Shown here piece by piece: positions 1-7,905 of a stretch of 64,000 bases of DNA. The stretch is from Rugamonas rivuli (GTDB lineage: Bacteria; Pseudomonadota; Gammaproteobacteria; Burkholderiales; Burkholderiaceae_D). The translations under genes and the position numbers were made by a program. The stretch is taken from positions 509,248-573,247 of the forward strand of contig NZ_WHUF01000005.1 in NCBI RefSeq assembly GCF_009380165.1, given 5' to 3'. The notes beneath the pieces were generated by a model. The model made no database searches, was not told the DNA's origin, and saw only the letters and a list, made by a program, of their open reading frames with translations. Positions within the stretch are counted from its first letter, which is position 1. The number at the start of each line of letters is the position of its first letter.

Positions 1-25
1 CGGTGAATCTCTTTAATTTCTATAT

Positions 26-895
26 TTATTTGAAGACGACAGTCTTGTCGCCGTTCTGCAAAATGCGGTGTTCGACAAACCATTTCACGGCGCGCGCCAG
101 CACCACGCACTCGACGTCGCGGCCGATGGCCGACAGCGTGTCGGCATCCATCGAATGGTCGACGCGCTCGACGTCCTGCTCGATGATCGGACCTTCATCC
201 AGATCGCCGGTGACGAAGTGGGCGGTGGCGCCGATCAGCTTGACGCCGCGGTGATGCGCCTGCGCATACGGCTTGGCGCCCTTGAAGCTCGGCAGGAAGG
301 AATGGTGAATATTGATCGCCTTCCCTTTCAACGCCGTGCACAAGCCAGGCGACAGGATCTGCATGTAACGCGCCAGCACGACCAGGTCGATGTTGTGCGA
401 ATTCATCAGCTCGATAACCTTGGCTTCCTGCGCCAGCTTGGCTTCCTGCGAAGCGCCGGTGGCCAGCGGCAGGTGGTGGAACGGAATATTGTAGCTGGCG
501 GCCAGCTGGTAAAAGTCCATGTGGTTGGACACGATGGCCGGAATTTCCACCGGCAGCAGACCGCTCTTGTAGCGGAACAGCAGGTCGTTGAGGCAATGGC
601 CGATCTTCGACACCATCAGCATCACGCGCGGCTTGTAGTGCGCGTCGCGCAGCTCCCAGTCCAGCTTCATGTCCGCGCCCAGCAGGCTGAAATCGGCGCG
701 CAGCAGGTCGTCGTTCATGTTGCGGTCTTCCAGCGCGAAATGCACGCGCATGAAGAACAGCTTCGATTCGCTGTCGCCGAACTGGGCCGAGTCGATAATG
801 TTGCAGCCATGCTCGGCAAGGAAACCCGACACGCGATGAACGATTCCGCGCTGATCCAGGCAAGAGAGTGTCAAAATGTATTCGGGATTGCTCAT
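26..895 (-). CDS. purU: Formyltetrahydrofolate deformylase
   Basis: Cytosolic enzyme that hydrolyses 10-formyltetrahydrofolate to formate and tetrahydrofolate, balancing the one-carbon pool and feeding formate to purine synthesis. The 289-residue product has an N-terminal ACT-type domain (about residues 5-85, LSCLDQRGIVHRV) followed by a formyltransferase fold with VSNHMDF, the NIHHSFLPSF active-site stretch and GATAHFV then DEGPIIEQD, as in PurU. The reading frame is open 27 codons further upstream, but homologues begin at MSNPEYIL, so the ATG at 895 is chosen; length then matches the family (about 280-290 aa). It is divergent from the oxidoreductase at 1020 across a 124-bp gap that must hold both promoters. 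Confidence 0.95.
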   Translation of the reverse strand: MSNPEYILTLSCLDQRGIVHRVSGFLAEHGCNIIDSAQFGDSESKLFFMRVHFALEDRNMNDDLLRADFSLLGADMKLDWELRDAHYKPRVMLMVSKIGHCLNDLLFRYKSGLLPVEIPAIVSNHMDFYQLAASYNIPFHHLPLATGASQEAKLAQEAKVIELMNSHNIDLVVLARYMQILSPGLCTALKGKAINIHHSFLPSFKGAKPYAQAHHRGVKLIGATAHFVTGDLDEGPIIEQDVERVDHSMDADTLSAIGRDVECVVLARAVKWFVEHRILQNGDKTVVFK

Positions 896-1019
896 ATCCA
901 CCATCGTTATAGGTCTAACAAGGCCGGTATTGTCGCACGGCTGGCCACCATCCGTAAAAATAGCACGCTCGTTCAATTTAAGATATATTGGCCGTCACAC
1001 TCTTCTTTGAGGATACAAA

Positions 1020-2048
1020 ATGACTATCAACGAGACAAATCTTCAATTCCGCCTGGCATCCCGTCCGGTGGGCATGGTCAAGGACAGCGATTGGCAGCAG
1101 GTCAGCGAGCCGGTGCGCGAGCCGGCCGACGGCGAAATCGTCGTCAAAGTGCTGTACCTGTCGCTCGATCCGGCCATGCGCGGCTGGATGAACGAAGGCA
1201 AATCCTACATCCCGCCGGTCGGCATCGGCGAGGTGATGCGCGCCCTCGGCGTCGGCGTGGTGGTGGCGTCGAAGTCGGCCGACTTCGGCGTCGGCGAATT
1301 CGTGCGCGGCAGCACCGGCGTGCAGCGCTACTGGGTCGGCCCGGCCGGCGACAAGCGCTACGGCTTCAGCAAGATCGACGCCAAGCTGGCGCCGCTGACC
1401 ACCTACCTCAACACCCTGGGCATGCCCGGCATGACGGCCTACTTCGGCCTGATCGAATCGGGCCAGCCGAAAGCCGGCGACACCGTGGTGGTGTCCGGCG
1501 CGGCCGGCGCGGTCGGCCAGACCGTCGGCCAGGTGGCCAAGCAGCTGGGCTGCCGCGTGGTCGGCATCGCCGGCGGCAAGGACAAGTGCGACTTCGTGGT
1601 CAACCAGCTCGGCTTCGACGCCTGCATCGACTACAAGGGCGGCTCGGTCAAGGACGGCCTGAAGGAACACTGCCCGAACGGCGTCGACGTCTACTTCGAC
1701 AACGTCGGCGGCGACATCCTCGACACCGTGCTCACCCGCATCAACATGAAGGCGCGCATCGTCATCTGCGGCGCCATCTCGCAGTACAACAACACCACGC
1801 CGGTCAAGGGCCCGGCCAACTACCTGGCGCTGCTGGTCAACCGCGCGCGCATGGAAGGCATCGTCGTGTTCGACTACGCCGACCGCTACCACCTGGGCGT
1901 CGCCGCGCTGGGCCAGTGGATGAAGGAAGGCAAGGTCAAGAGCAAGGAAGACATCGTGCAAGGCCTGGAGCATTTCCCGCAAGCCTTGAACATGCTGTTC
2001 GAAGGGAAGAACTTCGGCAAGCTGGTGCTGCAGGTGGCCGCCGAATAA
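1020..2048 (+). CDS. NADP-dependent oxidoreductase, MDR family (CurA/prostaglandin-reductase-like)
   Basis: Zinc-independent medium-chain reductase predicted to reduce activated C=C bonds of enones/aldehydes with NADPH in the cytosol. The 342-residue protein has the N-terminal GroES-like part with LYLSLDPAMRGWM, typical of the leukotriene-B4/CurA subgroup, and the nucleotide-binding motif VVSGAAGAVGQTVGQ (about residues 158-172) followed by the GIAGGKDKCDF loop that reads the NADP phosphate. Catalytic zinc ligands of alcohol dehydrogenases are absent, as expected for this branch. A GAGGATACAAAATG start context supports the ATG. The physiological substrate cannot be told from sequence. Confidence 0.9.
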   Translation: MTINETNLQFRLASRPVGMVKDSDWQQVSEPVREPADGEIVVKVLYLSLDPAMRGWMNEGKSYIPPVGIGEVMRALGVGVVVASKSADFGVGEFVRGSTGVQRYWVGPAGDKRYGFSKIDAKLAPLTTYLNTLGMPGMTAYFGLIESGQPKAGDTVVVSGAAGAVGQTVGQVAKQLGCRVVGIAGGKDKCDFVVNQLGFDACIDYKGGSVKDGLKEHCPNGVDVYFDNVGGDILDTVLTRINMKARIVICGAISQYNNTTPVKGPANYLALLVNRARMEGIVVFDYADRYHLGVAALGQWMKEGKVKSKEDIVQGLEHFPQALNMLFEGKNFGKLVLQVAAE

Positions 2049-2055
2049 ATTCAAG

Positions 2056-2083
2056 GGAACTTTCCGGCACACGCCGCGTCTAT
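2056..2083 (+). promoter_or_regulatory. Sigma-E-like (ECF) promoter ahead of the phasin
   Basis: GGAACTT at 2056-2062 and TCTAT at 2079-2083 are separated by 16 nt. This is the shape of RpoE/ECF promoters (GGAACTT-N15-19-TCTnA). The same hexamer pair with the same spacer recurs at 2615, ahead of the KGG stress protein. The first element begins 8 nt after the oxidoreductase stop. A start point near 2091 would put a hairpin right at the 5' end of the transcript. Not experimentally known; the repetition is the main support. Confidence 0.45.
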
Positions 2084-2100
2084 TCTTCTGCTGCACACAC

Positions 2101-2126
2101 CGCCGGGCCGCAAGCCCGGCGTTTTT
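2101..2126 (+). terminator. Rho-independent terminator after the oxidoreductase gene
   Basis: Perfect 8-bp GC stem CGCCGGGC (2101-2108) / GCCCGGCG (2114-2121) with loop CGCAA, followed by five T (2122-2126). It ends the transcript from 1020-2048. It also lies between the sigma-E-like promoter at 2056-2083 and the phasin start at 2155, so it could act as an attenuator for the phasin. Confidence 0.8.
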
Positions 2127-2154
2127 CATTGAAGAATCCCGACGAGGAAGACCC

Positions 2155-2598
2155 ATGCTCCCCCCACTCATCACCCCCGCGATCCAATCGCACATCGACA
2201 TCCTGATTACGCTGACCACCGACCTGACCCAGCGCGCACTCGAAACCCTGCAAGGCTTGAGCGAGCTGAACATGCAACTGGGGCGCGACCTCATCACCGA
2301 GATCGGCAACAACACCCAGCGGCTGATGGCCAGCAAGGACGCCTCGCAACTGGGCTCGGCCTTCAGCGCGCAGCTGACGCCGGGCGCCGGCGCGCTACAA
2401 AACTACCAGCAGCACCTGGCCGAGCTGTTCAGCCGCGCCAACTCCAGCATGGCGCAAACGGCCGCCACCCACATGCCGGCGGTGCGCCGCGCCGCCACCG
2501 ACATGGCGGAGGAATTCATGCATACCGCCTCCGAACAGACTGCGCGCGCCGCCGAGCACATGTCCAAGTACCAGATGGCCAGCCAGATGCGCCATTGA
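2155..2598 (+). CDS. Phasin family protein
   Basis: Small helical protein (147 aa) of the phasin family, which coats polyhydroxyalkanoate granules or otherwise acts at lipid and stress interfaces. The sequence is an amphipathic, Ala/Gln/Glu-rich helix throughout, with the typical pattern AIQSHIDILITLTTDLTQ then ALETLQGLSELNMQLGRDL near the N terminus; there are no cysteines and no signal peptide. The start is the ATG after a GAGGAAGACCC ribosome site. It is followed at 2721 by a KGG stress protein that has a matching promoter, so both probably answer to the same stress sigma factor. Confidence 0.82.
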   Translation: MLPPLITPAIQSHIDILITLTTDLTQRALETLQGLSELNMQLGRDLITEIGNNTQRLMASKDASQLGSAFSAQLTPGAGALQNYQQHLAELFSRANSSMAQTAATHMPAVRRAATDMAEEFMHTASEQTARAAEHMSKYQMASQMRH

Positions 2599-2614
2599 CC
2601 GACTCGACGTTCGT

Positions 2615-2642
2615 GGAACTTCCGTCAACCTTGCACCTCTAA
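2615..2642 (+). promoter_or_regulatory. Sigma-E-like (ECF) promoter of the KGG stress gene
   Basis: GGAACTT (2615-2621), 16-nt spacer, TCTAA (2638-2642). It is the better match of the pair to the RpoE consensus. Transcription would start near 2650, giving a leader of about 70 nt before the ATG at 2721. Confidence 0.55.
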
Positions 2643-2720
2643 CCACACAGAGCAGCCGGCTTCACGGCGGGCTGCCCTGGGAACCCTGACGGAATTTCAT
2701 AACACTCATGAGGAGGTTTT

Positions 2721-3077
2721 ATGTCCAGTAATTCAGGTAACGATCAAGCCAAGCCCAAGGGCACGGCCAAACGCGGCTTCGCGGCCATGGACGAGGCAAC
2801 CCAACGCGCCATTGCCAGCAAGGGCGGACAAGCCGCGCATCAAAAAGGCACGGCCCACGAATTCGATTCGGAAGAAGCGCGCCGCGCCGGCCAGAAAGGC
2901 GGCGAGGCGGTCAGCCGCGACCGCGAACACATGGCGCAGATCGGCCGCAAAGGCGGGGAAAGCCGGCAGTCCGCGGCCCGCGCCCATGCCGAGAAGAACG
3001 CCGCCGCGCGCGCCGCCGTGTCCGAACAAACGGCCAAGGGAGGCAGCCAGCAAGGCGGCAAAACCGTCGAACGCTGA
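2721..3077 (+). CDS. KGG-repeat general stress protein
   Basis: Hydrophilic 118-residue protein with KGG repeats of the Bacillus GsiB / E. coli YciG type, proteins linked to desiccation and general stress. Repeats are visible as ASKGGQAAHQKG (about residues 33-44), AGQKGGEAVSRD (about 56-67), IGRKGGESRQ and a last TAKGGSQQGGKT at the C terminus. It is rich in Gly, Ala, Lys and Arg, has no predicted membrane segment, and is expected to be mostly disordered. A strong AGGAGG ribosome site 6-7 nt before the ATG suggests high expression when induced. Convergent with the gene at 3110. Confidence 0.85.
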   Translation: MSSNSGNDQAKPKGTAKRGFAAMDEATQRAIASKGGQAAHQKGTAHEFDSEEARRAGQKGGEAVSRDREHMAQIGRKGGESRQSAARAHAEKNAAARAAVSEQTAKGGSQQGGKTVER

Positions 3078-3109
3078 ACGCCCGGCGGCCATCGGCCGTA
3101 GCCCGCCGC

Positions 3110-3934
3110 CTATGCCTCCAGCGCTTCCTGCAAGCGCAGCAGCATGGAGGCATGCGCGCCGGGCGACGCGGCGGCGATGTGGGGCGAGCCCAGCTGGTAG
3201 GACTTGCCGTCGATCTGCGTCGCCAGTCCGCCCGCCTCGCGCACCAGCAGCGCGCCGCCTATGCAATTGAAGCCGTCGTCGCCGAATTCCCAGAATCCGT
3301 CGATGCGGCCGCACGCCACATAGGCCAGTTGCAGCGAGGTCGCGCTCAGGTTGCGCACAGCCACCACGTCCGGCAGCATGGCGCTCAGGGCGACGCCGGC
3401 CTGGCGTACGGCGCGCGGGTCGCGGCCGGCAAACGGCGGCTGGCTGGTGGCGAACATGCCCTGGTAGTGAGCGGTTCGGCCGTTGACGCGGATGCGTTCG
3501 CCATTGCGGAATGCGCCCTTACCCCATGCGGCATGGAACATCTCGTCATGCACGGCGTCGAAAATGGCGGTGAAGGCCGGCACGCCTTCGCGCATCAGCG
3601 TCAGCGACATCGACCAATTCGGTATCGCGCGCAGGAACTGCACGGCGCCGTCGATGGCGTCGCAGATCCAGTACTCGCCGCGCTCGGCCATGGCAGCGGT
3701 CTCGGCGTCTTCCGCCTCGGTGCCGCCCAGTTCATCCTCCATCCAGCCTATGGCCGGGTACAGCCGCGCCAGCGCACGCTTCAGGCCGGCGTTGGCGGCG
3801 CCGTCGATGCGGCGGAATGCATCCACCATCTCGTCCGCCTCGATCACCGGTTCGCCATGCCAAAAGGTCTCGCACAGATCGGCGCCGGCCTCGCGCAGCA
3901 GCGCCAGGACTTCTTCCGTATCGATTGCAGTCAT
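3110..3934 (-). CDS. Inositol monophosphatase-like protein with altered metal motif
   Basis: A 274-residue member of the inositol monophosphatase / histidinol-phosphatase superfamily, recognisable by overall length, the WMEDE acid pair (about residues 64-68), DAIDGAVQF (92-100) and a Gly-rich C-terminal GGALLVREAGG. The metal-binding consensus is DPxDGT, so the Pro and Thr positions are both Ala here. The second metal aspartate region reads FGDDGFN instead of the usual WDxAAG. Both aspartates of the first motif remain. The substrate is unknown and activity may be altered. An AAGGAATCGGC site precedes the ATG. It is divergent from an AraC-type regulator over a 98-bp gap, a common arrangement for a regulator and its target. 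Confidence 0.75.
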   Translation of the reverse strand: MTAIDTEEVLALLREAGADLCETFWHGEPVIEADEMVDAFRRIDGAANAGLKRALARLYPAIGWMEDELGGTEAEDAETAAMAERGEYWICDAIDGAVQFLRAIPNWSMSLTLMREGVPAFTAIFDAVHDEMFHAAWGKGAFRNGERIRVNGRTAHYQGMFATSQPPFAGRDPRAVRQAGVALSAMLPDVVAVRNLSATSLQLAYVACGRIDGFWEFGDDGFNCIGGALLVREAGGLATQIDGKSYQLGSPHIAAASPGAHASMLLRLQEALEA

Positions 3935-4032
3935 GCCGATTCCTTGTTATAAACTAAAGCCATAGATTGCCAGTAATTTGACAAGCTCACTAACTGGCGG
4001 CAGACAAGTGATATCGCAATCGGGCCAAAACT

Positions 4033-4830
4033 ATGGGCAACAACTACTACGGCGACAGGCGGCTGACGGACGAGATGCCCATCCTGGTATCGGCGCAGCA
4101 CGCCGACGGCAACGCCAGCAGCATCAAGAACGTCCACCATCATCCGGAAGGCCAGATGTACATCCCGATGCAGGGCCTGATCGTGATCGAGGCGGGCGAC
4201 GTGCGCCAGGTGCTGCCGCGCGGCCGGCTGGGCTGGATACCGCCGAATATGCCGCACGGCGCCAGCGCCCACGGCAACTCGATCAAGCCCGGGCTGGCCG
4301 GCTACACCGTCCACCTCGTGCCGTCGCTGTGCGCGGAGTTGCCGGCGCAGTCGCGGGTGATGGCTATGTCGCCGCTGGCGGTGTCGCTGCTGGAGCGCAT
4401 GGCGTCCTGGCCCGGCGGCATGCCGGCCGACGCCGCGGGGCGGCGCCTGATGACGGTGTTTCTCGACGAGATGCGCATGGCCGAGGAAGAGCCGCTGCAC
4501 CTGATCATGCCCAGCCATCCAAGGCTGCAGGCGATGGCGATGGAGATCGCGGAAAACCCCGCCGACGAAACCGACCTCGACGACTGGGCCGGCAAGCTGG
4601 GCTGGTCGCGCCGCAGCCTGACGCGCCACTTCCGCAGCCAGACCGGCATGTCGCTGGTGGAGTGGCGCCAGGTGGCGCGGCTGCAAAAGGGAATGGAATT
4701 GCTGAACGGCGGCGCCTCGGTGACGACGGTGGCGCTGAGCCTGGGCTATGACAGCGTCAGCAGCTTCATCGCGCTGTTCCGCCGCATCCTGGGCACCACG
4801 CCGGCGCGCTTCGCCCAGCAGGACGCCTGA
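4033..4830 (+). CDS. AraC family transcriptional regulator (cupin + HTH)
   Basis: DNA-binding regulator of 265 aa. The N-terminal half is a cupin-type sensor (VHHHPEGQMYIPMQG, then GWIPPNMPHGAS), and the C-terminal part carries the two AraC helix-turn-helix motifs, DLDDWAGKLGWSRRSLTRHF and the conserved second one with VALSLGYDSVSSFIALFRR. The layout resembles NimR-type regulators. It has no clear ribosome site, and homologous length supports the ATG at 4033. It lies divergently from the phosphatase-like gene at 3934 and may control it. The ligand is unknown. Confidence 0.88.
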   Translation: MGNNYYGDRRLTDEMPILVSAQHADGNASSIKNVHHHPEGQMYIPMQGLIVIEAGDVRQVLPRGRLGWIPPNMPHGASAHGNSIKPGLAGYTVHLVPSLCAELPAQSRVMAMSPLAVSLLERMASWPGGMPADAAGRRLMTVFLDEMRMAEEEPLHLIMPSHPRLQAMAMEIAENPADETDLDDWAGKLGWSRRSLTRHFRSQTGMSLVEWRQVARLQKGMELLNGGASVTTVALSLGYDSVSSFIALFRRILGTTPARFAQQDA

Positions 4831-5643
4831 TCAGGCCGGCGTGCCGAGGATCACGCTGGACGCCTTGAAAATCGCGGTGGCCTGCATGCCCACCGCCAGC
4901 TCCAGCTTGACGCCGCTTTCGCGGGTGATGATGGCGGCGATCGTGCCGCCGCCCGGCAGCTCGATGCTGACCTCGGTATTGACGGCGCCCTCCTGCACCC
5001 GCGTGATCTTGCCGGTCAGCTGATTGCGCGCCGACAGCCGGGCATTGCCCAGCTCCGTCACCACGATCACCGAGGACGCCTTGACCAGCGCGAACGCCTC
5101 GGCACCGACGACCAGGCTCAGGCTGTCGCAGCTGTCGCGCGTGATGGTGGCGACGATGTGCTGGCCGCCGACGATTTCCAGCGTCACCTCATCGTTCACC
5201 GCGCCCTCTTTCAAGTCCACGACCTTGCCGCTGAACTGGTTGCGCGCGCTGGTCTTCATCTTCATCCTTTGTATCAACAGAAAATCGTCGGCCAGCGCGT
5301 GCGACTGGCTGCTCAGGTGCGCCACGAACTTGCGGTGCTCCTCATCGATCTTGCGGAAATTTTCCACCAGCTGCGCGCCGCGCGCGGTCAGGCGCGTGCC
5401 GCCGCCGCCCTTGCCGCCTGCCAGGCGCTCCAGCAGCGGCTCGCCGGCCAGGTTGTTCATCGCCTCGATGGCGTCCCACGCGCCCTTGTAGCTCAGGCCG
5501 ACGGCCTTGGCCGCCGCCGTGATCGAACCGTGCTCGGCGATGGCCGCCAGCAGCGCCATGCGGTCCTGCCCGCCCAGCTTCTGACCGCCGACGGTCAGCC
5601 ATACATTGCCCTGCAACTCCATGGCGTTTTCTTCAGGCTTCAT
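4831..5643 (-). CDS. modE: Molybdate-dependent transcriptional regulator ModE
   Basis: Senses molybdate and, when bound, represses modABC and controls molybdoenzyme genes. The 270-residue product has an N-terminal winged HTH (about residues 20-110, SITAAAKAVGLSYKGAWDAI) followed by two Mop/TOBE domains marked by TSARNQFSGKV and LSARNQLTGKI. E. coli ModE is 262 aa. The chosen ATG at 5643 overlaps the end of modC by 11 bp; an in-frame ATG at 5622 is a possible alternative with a GAAGAAAACGCC upstream. It is the last gene of modA-modB-modC-modE, so the operon would be self-regulating. Confidence 0.92.
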   Translation of the reverse strand: MKPEENAMELQGNVWLTVGGQKLGGQDRMALLAAIAEHGSITAAAKAVGLSYKGAWDAIEAMNNLAGEPLLERLAGGKGGGGTRLTARGAQLVENFRKIDEEHRKFVAHLSSQSHALADDFLLIQRMKMKTSARNQFSGKVVDLKEGAVNDEVTLEIVGGQHIVATITRDSCDSLSLVVGAEAFALVKASSVIVVTELGNARLSARNQLTGKITRVQEGAVNTEVSIELPGGGTIAAIITRESGVKLELAVGMQATAIFKASSVILGTPA

Positions 5644-6334
5644 TGCGTTCCACAAGCTCCAGATTTTCGATGTCGGCCATGCTACCATTTTCCATGCGCA
5701 GCACATGGTCGCCGAAGGCGCTCACGTCGTCGGGATCGTGGGTGATCAGTATCATCGGGATGCCGAGCCGGCGCTGCAGCGTGTCCAGCTCGGCCCGCAT
5801 GCGCTGGCGCAGGGCCGGGTCCAGCGCGGCGAAGGGTTCGTCCAGCAGCAGCGCCGCCGGTTCCGGCGCCAGCGCGCGCGCCAGCGCCACCCGCTGCCGC
5901 TGGCCGCCGGACAATTGATGCGGCAACTGCTGCGCCACATGCTCCAGCTCGAACGCCTGCAGCCAGTAGCGCACCACCTCGCCATCCACCCGCGCCAGCG
6001 GATTGCGCCAGCCGCGCTGCAAGCCGAAGGCGATGTTCTGCCGCACATTCAAATGGGGAAACAGCGCATAGTCCTGGAACAGATAGGCCAGCTTGCGCCG
6101 CTGCGGCGCCAGGTCGATGCCGTCGACACTGTCGTACAGGCAGCGGCCCGCCACTTCGATGCGGCCGTGGTCCGGCGTCATCAGGCCGGCCACCGCCTTC
6201 AGCAGCATGCTCTTGCCGGCGCCGGACGAACCGTAGACGACGATGCGCTGGCTGGCCGACGCCAGCCGCGCGCGCAATGCAAAGGTCCGCGAGCCGGAGC
6301 GCAGGGTCTTGGTGATGTCGATCTGTATTTGCAT
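5633..6334 (-). CDS. modC: Molybdate ABC transporter ATP-binding protein, short form
   Basis: ATPase that drives molybdate import with ModB at the inner membrane. Walker A is YGSSGAGKS (about residues 34-42), the signature LSGGQRQRVALARAL, Walker B LLLDEPFAAL and the switch histidine in ITHDPDD. At 233 aa it ends just after the nucleotide-binding domain; E. coli ModC is about 350 aa and carries a C-terminal TOBE domain. That regulatory domain is missing here, while the adjacent ModE has two. The start lies 2 bp after modB. Confidence 0.92.
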   Translation of the reverse strand: MQIQIDITKTLRSGSRTFALRARLASASQRIVVYGSSGAGKSMLLKAVAGLMTPDHGRIEVAGRCLYDSVDGIDLAPQRRKLAYLFQDYALFPHLNVRQNIAFGLQRGWRNPLARVDGEVVRYWLQAFELEHVAQQLPHQLSGGQRQRVALARALAPEPAALLLDEPFAALDPALRQRMRAELDTLQRRLGIPMILITHDPDDVSAFGDHVLRMENGSMADIENLELVERNEA

Positions 6335-6336
6335 GG

Positions 6337-7023
6337 TCAGGCCTGCGGATTGCGGTTGGGCGTGAGCTTGTTCGCCGCGACCAGCACGACGATGCAGACC
6401 ACGGAAGTAATCAGCACCAGCAGGTTGGCGGTATCGTCCTGCCCCGCCTGCACGGCTTCGTACACGGCGATCGACAGCGTCTGCGTCTTGCCGGGGATGC
6501 TGCCGGCCACCATCAGCGTCGCGCCGAACTCGCCCATCGAACGGGCGAACGCCAGCAAGGTGCCGCCCAGCACGCCGCGCCAGGCCAGCGGCAGCGTCAC
6601 GCGCAGGAACACGCCGAACGGCGAAATGCCCAGCACCTTGGCGGCCTGCTCCAGCTGCGTGTCGACAGTTTCAAACGCCGCCCGCGCGCCCTTGAGCACC
6701 AGCGGAAACGCCACCACGGCCGCCGCGATCACCGCCGCCTGCCAGGTGAAAATCAAATTGATGCCGAACATCTGCTGCAACCACGCGCCGAGCGGACCAT
6801 GACGGCCGATCACCACCAGCAGGTAGTAGCCGAGCACGGTGGGCGGCATCACCATCGGCAAGGTCAGCAGCGCGTCCAGCAGCTCGCGCCCCGGAAAGCG
6901 CTTGCGCGCCAGCAGATAGCCCAGCGCCACGCCGAACACCAGATCCAGCAAGGTCGCCCAGCACGCCACCTTCAGCGACAGCCGCAGCGCGATCCATGCC
7001 GGTTCGGCGAGAAAACCGTCCAC
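6337..7023 (-). CDS. modB: Molybdate ABC transporter permease
   Basis: Inner-membrane channel subunit, 228 aa with about five transmembrane helices. The permease coupling loop is seen as EQAAKVLGISPFGVFLRVTLP, and ARSMGEFGATLMVAGSIPGKTQT is the strongly conserved ModB signature. The start codon is GTG, 3 bp after the modA stop, so translation is probably coupled to modA. Confidence 0.94.
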   Translation of the reverse strand: MDGFLAEPAWIALRLSLKVACWATLLDLVFGVALGYLLARKRFPGRELLDALLTLPMVMPPTVLGYYLLVVIGRHGPLGAWLQQMFGINLIFTWQAAVIAAAVVAFPLVLKGARAAFETVDTQLEQAAKVLGISPFGVFLRVTLPLAWRGVLGGTLLAFARSMGEFGATLMVAGSIPGKTQTLSIAVYEAVQAGQDDTANLLVLITSVVCIVVLVAANKLTPNRNPQA

Positions 7024-7026
7024 CGC

Positions 7027-7776
7027 TTACGGGCGGCCGAAACCGTACTTGGCCAGGATCGCCTGGCCGGTGCTCGACAACACGTAGTCGGCGAACTGGC
7101 GGCCGGCGGCCGCTTGCGGGCCGGCCGCGATCACGGCGATCGGGTAGCTGACCGGGGTTTCGGTCGGCACGGTGGCGATGACCTTGACCTTGTCCTTCAT
7201 CACAGCGGCATCGGTGGCGTAGACGAAACCGGCATCGACTTCGCCGCGCGCCACGTAGTCCAGGCTCTGGCGCACCGAGGTGCCGTAGATGGCTTTCGGT
7301 TCGACGGCGGCCCACAGCTTGGCCTGCTCCAGCGCGTGCTTGGTGTAGCGGCCCACCGGCACGCTGGCCGGATTACCCATCGTCACGCGGGTGACGGCGG
7401 CCTGCTGCAAATCGGCGATGCCCTTGATCGGCAAGGTGGCGGCGACCGGCGTAATCAGCACCAGGCTGTTGCTGGCGAAGTTCTTGCGGCTGCCGGCGGC
7501 CAGCAGCTTCAGGCTGTCGGCCTTGTCCATCGCATCCTGGTCGGCGGAGGCGAATACATCGACCGGAGCGCCCTTGGCGATCTGCTGCACCAGTGGATCG
7601 GAGGCGGCGAAGTTGAACTGCACCTTGTCGCCGGCGTGCTCCTTTTCGTAGGCGGCGCCGATTTCCTTGAACGCATTGGTCAGGCTGGCCGCGGCCGACA
7701 CCGTGATCTCCGCCGCCGACGCCGTCGCGCCCATCGCTGCCAGTACCGCCACCACGCCAAGTTTCAATCCACGCAT
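7027..7776 (-). CDS. modA: Molybdate-binding periplasmic protein
   Basis: Periplasmic receptor (249 aa) that hands molybdate/tungstate to ModBC. A Sec signal peptide (MRGLKLGVVAVLAAMGATASA) ends at about residue 21 and is followed by AEITVSAAASLTNAFKEIG, the ModA oxyanion-binding start. Further ModA marks are FNFAASDPLVQQI and GAPVDVFASADQ. The ATG at 7776 has an AAGGGAAT ribosome site 7 nt upstream, better than the upstream in-frame ATG at 7806. First gene of the mod operon, divergent from an AraC-type regulator. Confidence 0.94.
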   Translation of the reverse strand: MRGLKLGVVAVLAAMGATASAAEITVSAAASLTNAFKEIGAAYEKEHAGDKVQFNFAASDPLVQQIAKGAPVDVFASADQDAMDKADSLKLLAAGSRKNFASNSLVLITPVAATLPIKGIADLQQAAVTRVTMGNPASVPVGRYTKHALEQAKLWAAVEPKAIYGTSVRQSLDYVARGEVDAGFVYATDAAVMKDKVKVIATVPTETPVSYPIAVIAAGPQAAAGRQFADYVLSSTGQAILAKYGFGRP

Positions 7777-7812
7777 CGTTATTCCCTTTAAGTAATGAAC
7801 ACGCAATAAACC

Positions 7813-7869
7813 CGATTATATAGCGCAAGGCGGATTCCGGCGCTATGCATCCGGATATACGTGATATAC
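7813..7869. promoter_or_regulatory. Candidate operator region between modA and the AraC-type gene
   Basis: Inverted repeat ATAGCGC (7820-7826) / GCGCTAT (7840-7846) with a 13-nt spacer, extended imperfectly on both sides to CG..TATA and TATG..CCG. A direct repeat GATATAC lies at 7854-7860 and 7863-7869. ModE operators are long TATA-rich inverted repeats with CG ends, so the larger repeat is a candidate ModE box. The smaller direct repeat could serve the AraC protein. Neither assignment is proven. Confidence 0.35.
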
Positions 7870-7905
7870 ATTGTCTTCAGCACAGGGCATATGAAAGGAA
7901 TCAAC

